Source: an uncultured Oscillospiraceae bacterium (lineage in GTDB: Bacteria > Bacillota > Clostridia > Oscillospirales > Oscillospiraceae). Taken from it: a stretch of DNA of 64,000 nucleotides. The stretch is from positions 29,586-93,585 of the forward strand of contig CAJUKT010000107.1 in NCBI GenBank assembly GCA_910587255.1, read 5' to 3'. This document shows, piece by piece, positions 22,661 to 29,666 of the stretch. The first letter of the stretch is position 1. Each line of letters begins with the position of its first letter. The position numbers and the translations under genes are program-made. The notes under the pieces were generated by a model. It was given only the letters and a program-made list of their open reading frames with translations, was not told the DNA's origin and did no database searches.

Positions 22661-23797
22661 ATGAAATACTGGAAAAAAATCACATCAAAGGCGCTGGCCC
22701 TGTGCGCCCTTGCGCTGGCGGCGGCCCTGGTCCTCTCCGCCTCCGCCTCCACGGGGAACGTGAACCTGATGGCGGTAAACGAGCGGGTGCTGCTGGACCT
22801 CACGGCGGACAATATGCCCCGCACGGTGGGGGGTGTGCTGTACGTGCCCTACACCATGCTGTCCTATCAGGCCACCGGCATCGACCTGGGGGTAAACGCC
22901 ATGTACAGCACCACCAAGCGCACGCTGCTGGTCACCGACGGGGAGCTGGGGGTGGTGTTCGACACCCGGGCCAACACCGCCCAGGATCTGTCCGGCATAA
23001 CGGTGCCCGCCCAGGCCATGGTGCGCAACGGCACAGTCTTTGTGCCCATCGACTGGCTGTGCGAGTATTTCGGCACCATCCGGTGCACCCGCACCCGCAC
23101 CCGGTACGGCACGCTGATCCGGCTGACCAGCAGCTCCGCCATCCTCAGCGACCGGGCCTTTCTGAGCGCGGCGGACAATCTGCTGGCGGACAGCCTGAAC
23201 CGCTACCTGGAGTCGGGCGGCAGCGGGGAGGGCGAGAGCCCCGCCCCCCCCGATTCCGGCTCGGCGTCCGAGCCGCCCAGCGGCGGGGAGCTGTATCTGG
23301 CCCTGCGCTGGGGGGACGACGGGGAGGAGTGCGTCCGGCTGGCGGAGGGGCGCGGGCTGCGGGCGCTGTTCCTGTTCACCCCGGAGCAGCTGCGGGAGCA
23401 GGACGACCTGGTGCGCCGGCTGGTGGGCGCGGGCCACACCATAGGGCTGTCCCTGGAGGGTGAGGATGTGGAGGCCTGCCTGGACCAGGCACAGGAGGGG
23501 CGCGGACTGCTGGCGGCCATCGCCCGCTGCCCCGCGCTGGTGGCCGGGGCCCCCAATCTGGACCGGGAGGGCCGGGATGCGCTGGCCCAGGACGGCTTCG
23601 CGGTGTGGCGGCCCACCCTGAAGGGGACGGACTACTCCACCGGCGCGGCCCTGGCCCGGAAGCTGGACCCCCAGCAGGTGAACTATGTGGAGATTGGCTG
23701 CGGCAGCGGGGGCGCCAGGTTCCTGCGCGCGGCGCTGGACGCCATGGAGGAGGAGAACTGCCAGATCTACCAGGCCACGGCCCCCGCCTTGGCATAA
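22661..23797 (+). CDS. Secreted protein: copper-amine-oxidase-N-like domain plus degenerate NodB-like domain
   Basis: 378 residues with a signal peptide (about 1-30). Residues 35-180 look like the copper amine oxidase N-terminal stalk domain common in clostridial envelope proteins (LMAVNERVLLDLTADNMP, VPYTMLSY, GTVFVPIDWLCEYF). After a Ser/Gly/Pro linker (about 185-210), residues 212-370 follow the outline of a polysaccharide deacetylase: LYLALRWGDDGEECVRLAEG, FLFTPEQLREQDDLVRRLVGAGHTIGLSLEG. The Asp-Asp and HxxxH metal ligands are absent, so no deacetylase activity is expected; a binding role is possible. AAGGAGG precedes the ATG. It follows cinA closely, after two short GCGAGCAGCGG repeats (22614-22643). 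Confidence 0.6.
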   Translation: MKYWKKITSKALALCALALAAALVLSASASTGNVNLMAVNERVLLDLTADNMPRTVGGVLYVPYTMLSYQATGIDLGVNAMYSTTKRTLLVTDGELGVVFDTRANTAQDLSGITVPAQAMVRNGTVFVPIDWLCEYFGTIRCTRTRTRYGTLIRLTSSSAILSDRAFLSAADNLLADSLNRYLESGGSGEGESPAPPDSGSASEPPSGGELYLALRWGDDGEECVRLAEGRGLRALFLFTPEQLREQDDLVRRLVGAGHTIGLSLEGEDVEACLDQAQEGRGLLAAIARCPALVAGAPNLDREGRDALAQDGFAVWRPTLKGTDYSTGAALARKLDPQQVNYVEIGCGSGGARFLRAALDAMEEENCQIYQATAPALA

Positions 23798-23798
23798 A

Positions 23799-23831
23799 CA
23801 AAAGCCCATCCTTCCCGGGATGGGCTTTTGT
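23799..23831 (+). terminator. Intrinsic terminator
   Basis: AAAAGCCCATCC, TTCCC, GGGATGGGCTTTTG: an 11-pair stem with a T tract just after the secreted-protein stop. Confidence 0.85.
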
Positions 23832-23847
23832 CATAGGGTCAGGGTAT

Positions 23848-23871
23848 GCCGGCAATTTTCAAACAGCACCT
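23848..23871. repeat. Solo end of the variant palindromic repeat
   Basis: GCCGGCAATTTTCAAACAGC then ACCT. It matches the right end of the repeat at 11400-11560 (GGCAGTTTTCAAACGAGCCC) in most positions. Only the end is present. It abuts the stop codon of the next gene (23870), as the full copies abut stops elsewhere. Confidence 0.5.
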
Positions 23872-24304
23872 ATCCTCTCGCTGCTATCATGCTGTTCAAA
23901 ACACGGTACTCCTCGTCGGACAGGTTGTTGACAATCCGATATTCCGCCGCGTCACCGCCTGTCCCCATTGCGTAAATCACGCTGGTCTGATCCAGCCATA
24001 TGGAGAACGGGTATCCAATATTTTCTTCTTTGGGCCGTATCATCATAACCGCGTCCGGCGGCATATTCGGTACGGCGGAGTCATCCAGGGATTTTCCAGT
24101 CAGCAGGGCAAACAGGATGCGGTTTACAGTCCGCCTGTCCGAAATGGGCTTGGAGTTGGTATAATCAACCGCCCCTGCTTCCACGGGAAAACCAATGGTG
24201 ATGCTGACATCTGCTTCATTCCATTTTATGAACAGCACAATGAGCACTGCGGCTGCGGCCAGCAGGACGAGGAATATGCAGCATTTTTTGAAATCAGGTT
24301 TCAT
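23870..24304 (-). CDS. Small single-pass membrane protein, unknown function
   Basis: 144 residues. A short basic N-terminus (MKPDFKKCC) is followed by one hydrophobic helix (about 10-30, IFLVLLAAAAVLIVLFIKW) and an extracytoplasmic domain of about 110 residues with no motif I recognise. The start at 24304 has AAGGAGCGG six bases upstream, better than the ATG at 24322. The gene and its flanks are clearly lower in G+C (around half) than their surroundings, which suggests recent arrival. It lies between convergent cinA-unit sequence and thiI. No function is proposed. Confidence 0.7.
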   Translation of the reverse strand: MKPDFKKCCIFLVLLAAAAVLIVLFIKWNEADVSITIGFPVEAGAVDYTNSKPISDRRTVNRILFALLTGKSLDDSAVPNMPPDAVMMIRPKEENIGYPFSIWLDQTSVIYAMGTGGDAAEYRIVNNLSDEEYRVLNSMIAARG

Positions 24305-24435
24305 AGCCCGCTCCTTCGGCATAGTGCCATCGGGGTTCGCGGCGCCAGTCAGTTTGGCGCCGCCTCAATCCTGTACCCAGTCATGTGCATATCATACCAT
24401 AAATTAGAAATTCTGTCAATCAATTTTGGCTGATT

Positions 24436-25608
24436 TTACAGGTCCAGAATCACCCGCTCTATGCTGCTTACCGCCTCCTCCACCAGGCCGTCCACATCCA
24501 GCGCCTTCTCCGCCTCCTCCAGCTCCTCCGGCTTCGGCTTGGTCCGGGGGTGCTTGGGGGTGAACACGGTGCAGCAGTCCTCATAGGGCAGGATGGAGGT
24601 CTCAAAGGTGCCGATCCGCCGGGATATGCGGACGATCTCCTCCTTGTCCATCCCCACCAGGGGGCGCAGCACCGGCACAGTGCACACCGCGTCGGTGCAC
24701 ACCATGGCCTCCAGGGTCTGGCTGGCCACCTGGCCCACCGACTCCCCCGTGACCAGGGCATGGATGCCGTTCTTCTGGGCCACCCGGCAGGCGATGCGCA
24801 TCATGAAGCGGCGCATGAGGATGGTGAACAGCTCCTCGGGGCAGGCGCGGCGCAGCTCCTCCTGGATTTTGGTGAAGGGCACCACATGGACGCACTGCTT
24901 GCCCGTGTAGGGCACCAGCAGCCGGGCCAGCTCCAGCACCTTCTCCTTGGCCTCGGGGGAGGTGTAGGGGTAGGAGTAGTAGTGGATCATGTCCACAATG
25001 ATCCCCCGCTTTGCGGCCATCCAGGAGGCCACGGGGGAGTCGATGCCCCCGGACAGCAGGGACAGCGCCCGGCCCCCCATGCCCACGGGCAGCCCCCCCG
25101 CCCCCGGCTCCGGGTCGGCGTGGAGGTAGGCGTCAAAGTCCCGCACCTCCACATGAACCGTCAGCTCCGGGTGGTGCATGTCCGCCGCCAGGTGAGGGAA
25201 GCGGTCGTGGAGCTCGCCGCCCACATACTGGGACAGCTGGATGGAGGTCATGGGGAAGCTCTTGTCCGCCCGCTTGCTCTCCACCTTGAAGGACCTGGCG
25301 GAGCTCAGCTTGTCCCCCAGGTAGTCCACGGCGCACTGCACAATGGCGTCCCTGTCCTTGGGGCAGGCCCGGGCCCGGCACACCCCCACCGCCCCGAACA
25401 GCTTGCCCATGGCGGTCCAGGCGCCCTCGAAGTCGCAGGCATCGTCCAGCGGCTCCACATAGGTGGCGGACTGGCGGGTATAGACCTTGAAGGAGCCGTA
25501 TTTCTTCAGCCTCCGCTTGGCGTTGCCCATCATTTTCTCCTCAAAGCCCCGGCGGTTGAGGCCCTTGAGCACCATCTCTCCCTGCTTGAGCAGGATGATC
25601 TCTTTCAT
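24436..25608 (-). CDS. thiI: tRNA 4-thiouridine synthase ThiI
   Basis: 390 residues. An N-terminal ferredoxin-like domain and a THUMP RNA-binding domain (about 60-165) precede the PP-loop ATP pyrophosphatase with LLSGGIDSPVASWM (about 183-196). The enzyme adenylates U8 of tRNA and inserts sulfur; in many bacteria it also feeds thiazole synthesis. The C-terminal rhodanese domain of the enterobacterial enzyme is absent, as normal for Firmicutes, so sulfur must come directly from a partner desulfurase. No IscS-type gene is next to it. Confidence 0.95.
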   Translation of the reverse strand: MKEIILLKQGEMVLKGLNRRGFEEKMMGNAKRRLKKYGSFKVYTRQSATYVEPLDDACDFEGAWTAMGKLFGAVGVCRARACPKDRDAIVQCAVDYLGDKLSSARSFKVESKRADKSFPMTSIQLSQYVGGELHDRFPHLAADMHHPELTVHVEVRDFDAYLHADPEPGAGGLPVGMGGRALSLLSGGIDSPVASWMAAKRGIIVDMIHYYSYPYTSPEAKEKVLELARLLVPYTGKQCVHVVPFTKIQEELRRACPEELFTILMRRFMMRIACRVAQKNGIHALVTGESVGQVASQTLEAMVCTDAVCTVPVLRPLVGMDKEEIVRISRRIGTFETSILPYEDCCTVFTPKHPRTKPKPEELEEAEKALDVDGLVEEAVSSIERVILDL

Positions 25609-25716
25609 ACGCGTCCCTTGCTTTCTACATCGGATGTCCCCCTATTTTACAGGGACGGCGGGGCTGTGTCAAGGGCGGGCCCGCCCGGGCGGGTCGCGTG
25701 CGCGGACAGATTTTCC

Positions 25717-25745
25717 TTGCCCCCTGCCCCGGATTGTGTTAAAAT
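25717..25745 (+). promoter_or_regulatory. Promoter of the DUF1846 gene
   Basis: TTGCCC (25717-25722), 17 bases, TAAAAT (25740-25745). Confidence 0.55.
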
Positions 25746-25816
25746 CTGGGGAGAGAACGCATACACCGGCGAGAGGGGGAGGGGGCCGCACGCGGGAGCC
25801 GCGGCCCTGCAATTTT

Positions 25817-27304
25817 ATGTCTATTGGGATTGGATTTGACAACCAGCGCTATGTGGAAACCCAGTCCGCCCACATCCGGGAGCGCATCGGCCAATTCGGC
25901 GGAAAGCTGTACCTGGAGTTCGGCGGAAAGCTGTTTGACGACTACCACGCGGCCCGGGTGCTGCCCGGCTTCGCCCCGGACAGCAAGATCCGTATGCTGC
26001 TGGCGCTGCGGGACAGCGTGGAGGTGGTGGTGGTCATCAACGCCGCCGCCATCGAGCAGAACAAGGTCCGGGGGGATCTGGGCATCACCTACGACGAGGA
26101 CGTGCTGCGCCTCATCGACACCTTCCGGGGGGAGGGGCTGTACGTGGGGAGCGTCACCATCACCCAGTACGCCGGGCAGCCGGCGGCGGACGCCTTCAAG
26201 CGCCGCTTGGAGGGGTTCGGGGTGCGGGTATACCTCCACTACCCCATCCCCGGGTACCCCCATGATGTCAGGCGCATCGTGTCGGAGGACGGCTTCGGCA
26301 AAAACGACTACATCGAGACCACAAAGCCCCTGGTGGTGGTCACCGCCCCCGGCCCCGGGTCCGGGAAGATGGCCACCTGCCTGTCCCAGCTCTACCACCA
26401 CCATATCCGGGGGGTGCGGGCGGGGTACGCCAAATTCGAGACCTTCCCCATCTGGAACCTGCCCCTGAACCACCCGGTCAACCTGGCCTACGAGGCGGCC
26501 ACCGCCGACCTGAACGACGTGAATATGATCGACCCCTTCCACCTCCAGGCCTACGGGGAGACCACGGTGAACTACAACCGGGACGTGGAGGTATTTCCCG
26601 TCCTCCAGGCCATGTTCGGGGAGATCATGGGGGAGAGCCCCTACAAGTCCCCCACCGACATGGGGGTGAACATGGTGGGGCACTGCATCGTGGAGGACGG
26701 GGCGGTGTGCGCCGCCGCCAAGCAGGAAATCGTCCGGCGCTATTACGCCGCGCTGTGCGACCGCCGCCGGGGGCAGGGCAGCGACGAGACCGTCTACAAG
26801 CTGGAGCTGCTGATGAAGCAGGCCCAGGCCGGCCCGGAGCTGCGTCCCGTCATCCGCGCCGCCGAGGACAAGGCGGAGGAACGGGGGGAGCCCGCCGCCG
26901 CCATCCAGCTGCCCGACGGGCGGGTGGCGGTGGGCAAGACCTCGGAGCTGATGGGGGCCGCCGCCGCCGCGCTGCTCAACGCCCTCAAGGCGCTCTCCGG
27001 CATCCACCGCAAGACCCACCTCATCTCCCGGGAGGCCATCGAGCCCATCCAGGCCCTGAAGGTGGGCCACCTGGGCAGCCGCAACCCCCGGCTGCACAGC
27101 GACGAGGCGCTCATCGCCCTGGCCATCTCCACCGCCACCGTCCCCCTGGCCGCCCAGGCGCTGGACAGCCTGGACAAGCTGCGCGACTGCGAGGCCCACT
27201 CCTCCGTCATCCTCACCGCCGCCGACAGCGGGACCTATGCCCGGCTGGGCCTGCGCCTCACCTGCACCCCCCGCTACCAGGGCAGCCAGCTCTATCACAA
27301 ATAG
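25817..27304 (+). CDS. DUF1846 family protein
   Basis: 495 residues, the normal family length, beginning MSIGIGFDNQRYVETQSAHI. It is a predicted cytosolic protein with a P-loop-like VTAPGPGSGKMATCLSQLYH (about residue 178) and conserved FETFPIWNLPLNHPVN and MGVNMVGHCI stretches. The family has solved structures (Streptococcus pneumoniae) but no firm function. The ribosome site is poor (no clean GGAGG within 12 bases), so the start rests on family similarity. It has its own promoter, and a parS palindrome begins two bases after its stop. Confidence 0.9.
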   Translation: MSIGIGFDNQRYVETQSAHIRERIGQFGGKLYLEFGGKLFDDYHAARVLPGFAPDSKIRMLLALRDSVEVVVVINAAAIEQNKVRGDLGITYDEDVLRLIDTFRGEGLYVGSVTITQYAGQPAADAFKRRLEGFGVRVYLHYPIPGYPHDVRRIVSEDGFGKNDYIETTKPLVVVTAPGPGSGKMATCLSQLYHHHIRGVRAGYAKFETFPIWNLPLNHPVNLAYEAATADLNDVNMIDPFHLQAYGETTVNYNRDVEVFPVLQAMFGEIMGESPYKSPTDMGVNMVGHCIVEDGAVCAAAKQEIVRRYYAALCDRRRGQGSDETVYKLELLMKQAQAGPELRPVIRAAEDKAEERGEPAAAIQLPDGRVAVGKTSELMGAAAAALLNALKALSGIHRKTHLISREAIEPIQALKVGHLGSRNPRLHSDEALIALAISTATVPLAAQALDSLDKLRDCEAHSSVILTAADSGTYARLGLRLTCTPRYQGSQLYHK

Positions 27305-27305
27305 G

Positions 27306-27325
27306 GACGTTTCACGTGAAACGTC
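27306..27325. promoter_or_regulatory. parS chromosome-partition site (candidate)
   Basis: GACGTTTCACGTGAAACGTC is a perfect 20-base palindrome whose 14-base core GTTTCACGTGAAAC is identical to the core of the Bacillus parS site (TGTTTCACGTGAAACA); only the outer base on each side differs. ParB (Spo0J) loads on such sites and recruits SMC. It lies in the short gap after the DUF1846 stop, before the secG promoter. Confidence 0.8.
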
Positions 27326-27353
27326 AGTTCGTTTTCTTTCAGGAAGAAAGGGC

Positions 27354-27382
27354 TTGCAATTGGGCGCGGGCTGTGGTATTAT
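27354..27382 (+). promoter_or_regulatory. secG promoter
   Basis: TTGCAA (27354-27359), 17 bases, TATTAT (27377-27382). The leader holds a weak 5-pair hairpin, GCGGG / CCCGC with TTTT (27399-27417). Confidence 0.75.
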
Positions 27383-27448
27383 ATCTGATACCTGTTGTGC
27401 GGGATCTGCCCGCTTTTACCAAGCCATTACCGAAAGGATTTGAGACAA

Positions 27449-27694
27449 ATGACCACTCCCCAGCTCATCGTGTCCATCATTTACTTCATCGTGTCCCTGG
27501 CCCTGGTGGCCATCGTCATGCTCCAGTCCGGCAAGAGCGCCGGCCTGTCCGGGGCCATCGCCGGCGGGGCCGACACCTTCCTGTCCAAGAACAAGGCCAA
27601 GTCCGCCGACGCCCGGCTGGCCAAGATGACCAAATGGGTGGCCATCGTGTTCATGGTTCTCACCCTGGCCTTGTGTCTGCTGTCCCTGACCTGA
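27449..27694 (+). CDS. secG: Preprotein translocase subunit SecG
   Basis: 81 residues with two membrane helices (about 4-24 and 60-79) and the conserved cytoplasmic loop MLQSGKSAGLSGAIAGGADTFL between them. SecG is the small stimulating subunit of the SecYEG channel. The start at 27449 has GAAAGGATT upstream; 18 further in-frame upstream residues were rejected. It is monocistronic, between its own promoter and a terminator. Confidence 0.96.
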   Translation: MTTPQLIVSIIYFIVSLALVAIVMLQSGKSAGLSGAIAGGADTFLSKNKAKSADARLAKMTKWVAIVFMVLTLALCLLSLT

Positions 27695-27705
27695 GCCGTC
27701 ATTTA

Positions 27706-27744
27706 AAAAGCTCCCCTGCCCAGTGGGCAGGGGAGCTTTTTTTA
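27706..27744. terminator. Bidirectional terminator of secG and the ComM-like gene
   Basis: AAAAAGCTCCCCTGCCCA and GGGCAGGGGAGCTTTTTTT form a 12-13-pair stem with a T tract on plus and an A tract that becomes a T tract on minus. It ends at the ComM-like stop. Confidence 0.9.
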
Positions 27745-29265
27745 CGCCCTCAAATGCTCAGGCGGCCGGTATTGCAGCGCCTCCGCCAGGTGCTGGGCCG
27801 CGATGTCCCCCGCCCCATCCAGGTCGGCGATGGTGCGGGCCACCCGCAGGATGCGGTCATACCCCCGGGCGGTGAGGCCCAGCCGGTCATAGGCCCCCCG
27901 GATGAGCCGCTGGCACTCCCCGTCCAGCTTGCAGTGCTCCCGCAGCTCCCTGGGGCCCATCTGGGCGTTGCAGGCGGGGCCGTCCGGGCCGTACCGGGCG
28001 GTCTGGACGGCCCGGGCGGCGTTCACCCTGGCCCGGATGGCCGCCGAGCCCTCCGCCGGGGCGGACGCCCCGGAAAGCTCGTCGTAGTCCAGGGAGGGCA
28101 CGTGCACGCAGATGTCGATGCGGTCCAGCATGGGCCCCGACAGCCGGGACAGGTACCGCCGCACCGACTGCTCCGTGCAGGCGCACCGCCCGGAGGGGTG
28201 GCCGTACCAGCCGCACCTGCACGGGTTCATGGCGCACACCAGCATGAACCGGCTGGGGTAGGTCACCGAGCCGGACACCCGGGAGATCTGGGTCTGCCCG
28301 TCCTCCAGGGGCTGACGGAGCACCTCCAGCACGTCGGCGTGGAACTCGGGCAGCTCGTCCAGGAACAAAACCCCGTTATGGGCCAGGGAGATCTCCCCCG
28401 GCCGGGGACTGGAGCCGCCCCCGGTCATCCCGGCAGCGGAGATGGTGTGGTGGGGCGCGCGGAAGGGACGGCGGCGCACCATGGGGCGCTCCTTGGAGGT
28501 GAGGCCCATGACGGAGTAAATTTCCGTGCAGGCCAGGGCCTCCCCCCTGGTCATGTCGGGGAGTATGGAGGGCAGGCGCTTGGCCATCATGGACTTGCCC
28601 GAGCCGGGGCAGCCCGACATGAGGACATGGTGCCCCCCGGCGGCGGCCACCTCCAAGGCCCGCTTGGCGTGCTCCTGGCCCTTCACCTCGGCGAAATCCG
28701 GCCCCTGGAGGGGGGGCAGCTCATCCCGCCAGGCCGGGGCGGGCGGGATGGGGCGTTCCCCGGCCAGATGGCGGGCCAGCTCGTCCACCGTATGGACGGG
28801 AAAGACCTCCAGGCCGTCCGCCAGGGTGGCCTCGGGGGCGTTGTCGGCGGGGAGGAACAGCCGCCGCACACCGGCGCGCCGCGCCGCCAGCGCCATGGGC
28901 AGCACCCCGGACACCGGGCGCAGCCGCCCGTCCAGGGACAGCTCGCCCAGGAAGGCGGAGTCCCGCTCGCGCTTCAGGGAGAGCTGCCCCCCGGCGCACA
29001 GGATGCCCACCAGAATGGGCAGGTCGTATACCGTGCCCCCCTTGCGCCGGTCCGCGGGGGCCAGGTTCACCGTGATGCGGGAAACGGGGAAGTCAAAGCC
29101 GCTGGATTTGACCGCCGCGCGCACCCGCTCCCGGGCCTCCCTCACGGCGGCGTCGGGCAGGCCCACCACGTCGAAGGCGGGCAGCCCGCCGGACAGGGCG
29201 CACTCGGCGGCGACGGGATAGCCCGCCACCCCGGCCAGCCCCAGCGAAGTCACGCTGCATACCAT
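27742..29265 (-). CDS. YifB/ComM family Mg-chelatase-like AAA+ ATPase
   Basis: 507 residues. An N-terminal Lon-protease-like fold (ChlI domain, about 20-140, VVGLPDAAVREARERVRAA) precedes an AAA+ core with Walker A GCPGSGKSMMAKRLP (about 217), Walker B GVLFLDELPEF (about 300) and a Cys-rich CRCGWYGHPSGRCAC insert. A C-terminal Mg-chelatase lid follows. ComM in Gram-negative bacteria is a hexameric helicase promoting branch migration in transformation; the role in Firmicutes is not established. It stands alone, convergent with secG. Confidence 0.93.
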   Translation of the reverse strand: MVCSVTSLGLAGVAGYPVAAECALSGGLPAFDVVGLPDAAVREARERVRAAVKSSGFDFPVSRITVNLAPADRRKGGTVYDLPILVGILCAGGQLSLKRERDSAFLGELSLDGRLRPVSGVLPMALAARRAGVRRLFLPADNAPEATLADGLEVFPVHTVDELARHLAGERPIPPAPAWRDELPPLQGPDFAEVKGQEHAKRALEVAAAGGHHVLMSGCPGSGKSMMAKRLPSILPDMTRGEALACTEIYSVMGLTSKERPMVRRRPFRAPHHTISAAGMTGGGSSPRPGEISLAHNGVLFLDELPEFHADVLEVLRQPLEDGQTQISRVSGSVTYPSRFMLVCAMNPCRCGWYGHPSGRCACTEQSVRRYLSRLSGPMLDRIDICVHVPSLDYDELSGASAPAEGSAAIRARVNAARAVQTARYGPDGPACNAQMGPRELREHCKLDGECQRLIRGAYDRLGLTARGYDRILRVARTIADLDGAGDIAAQHLAEALQYRPPEHLRA

Positions 29266-29408
29266 GGGCAGACACCTCTTTTCGTCAGCTTTTCCAATAC
29301 TTTACCATGATTTTCCCCGCTGCGCAAGACCCGCCCCGCCCGCCGGACTGGAAGGCGCTGGAAAGGCAGGGCATCCAGAAAGTTTACTGAAAAATTGAGC
29401 TTTTCCAA

Positions 29409-29437
29409 TTGCAAAATCGGGATGGATGTGATAGACT
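29409..29437 (+). promoter_or_regulatory. nifJ (PFOR) promoter
   Basis: TTGCAA (29409-29414), 17 bases, TAGACT (29432-29437). The transcript would begin near 29444, so the 163-bp repeat at 29480-29642 lies wholly in the untranslated leader. Confidence 0.55.
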
Positions 29438-29479
29438 ATTCACCGCGAAACGGAACGAACCGAATAGGTGAACGTTCTC

Positions 29480-29642
29480 AGAAGCTGTACCAATAGCCGA
29501 AGTATGCAGACTTGCGAGGAAAAATTGCCGCCGGCAAGGCAAAAAATCGCAGGAATACTTTGTGTATTTCAAGAGTTTTAACGCAGCCTGGCGGCAATTT
29601 GGGCCGCAAGGATGTGTGCCGGGGTCTATTGGTACAGCTTCT
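29480..29642. repeat. 163-bp palindromic repeat in the PFOR leader
   Basis: Terminal inverted repeats AGAAGCTGTACCAAT (29480-29494) and ATTGGTACAGCTTCT (29628-29642) are identical to those of the copy at 9628-9789. The interior is clearly related (AAATTGCCG, GGCAAGGC, AAAAATCG, GGAATACTT, GTGTATTTCAAG, GGCAATTT, GGCCGCAA). It ends 25 bases before the PFOR start codon. As RNA it could fold into one long hairpin. Confidence 0.85.
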
Positions 29643-29666
29643 CATATGAAAAGGAGGAAAACGCCT

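Noticed and set aside
27399..27417. Attenuator in the secG leader
   Set aside because: Only five base pairs with four T; too weak to call, and secG is normally constitutive.
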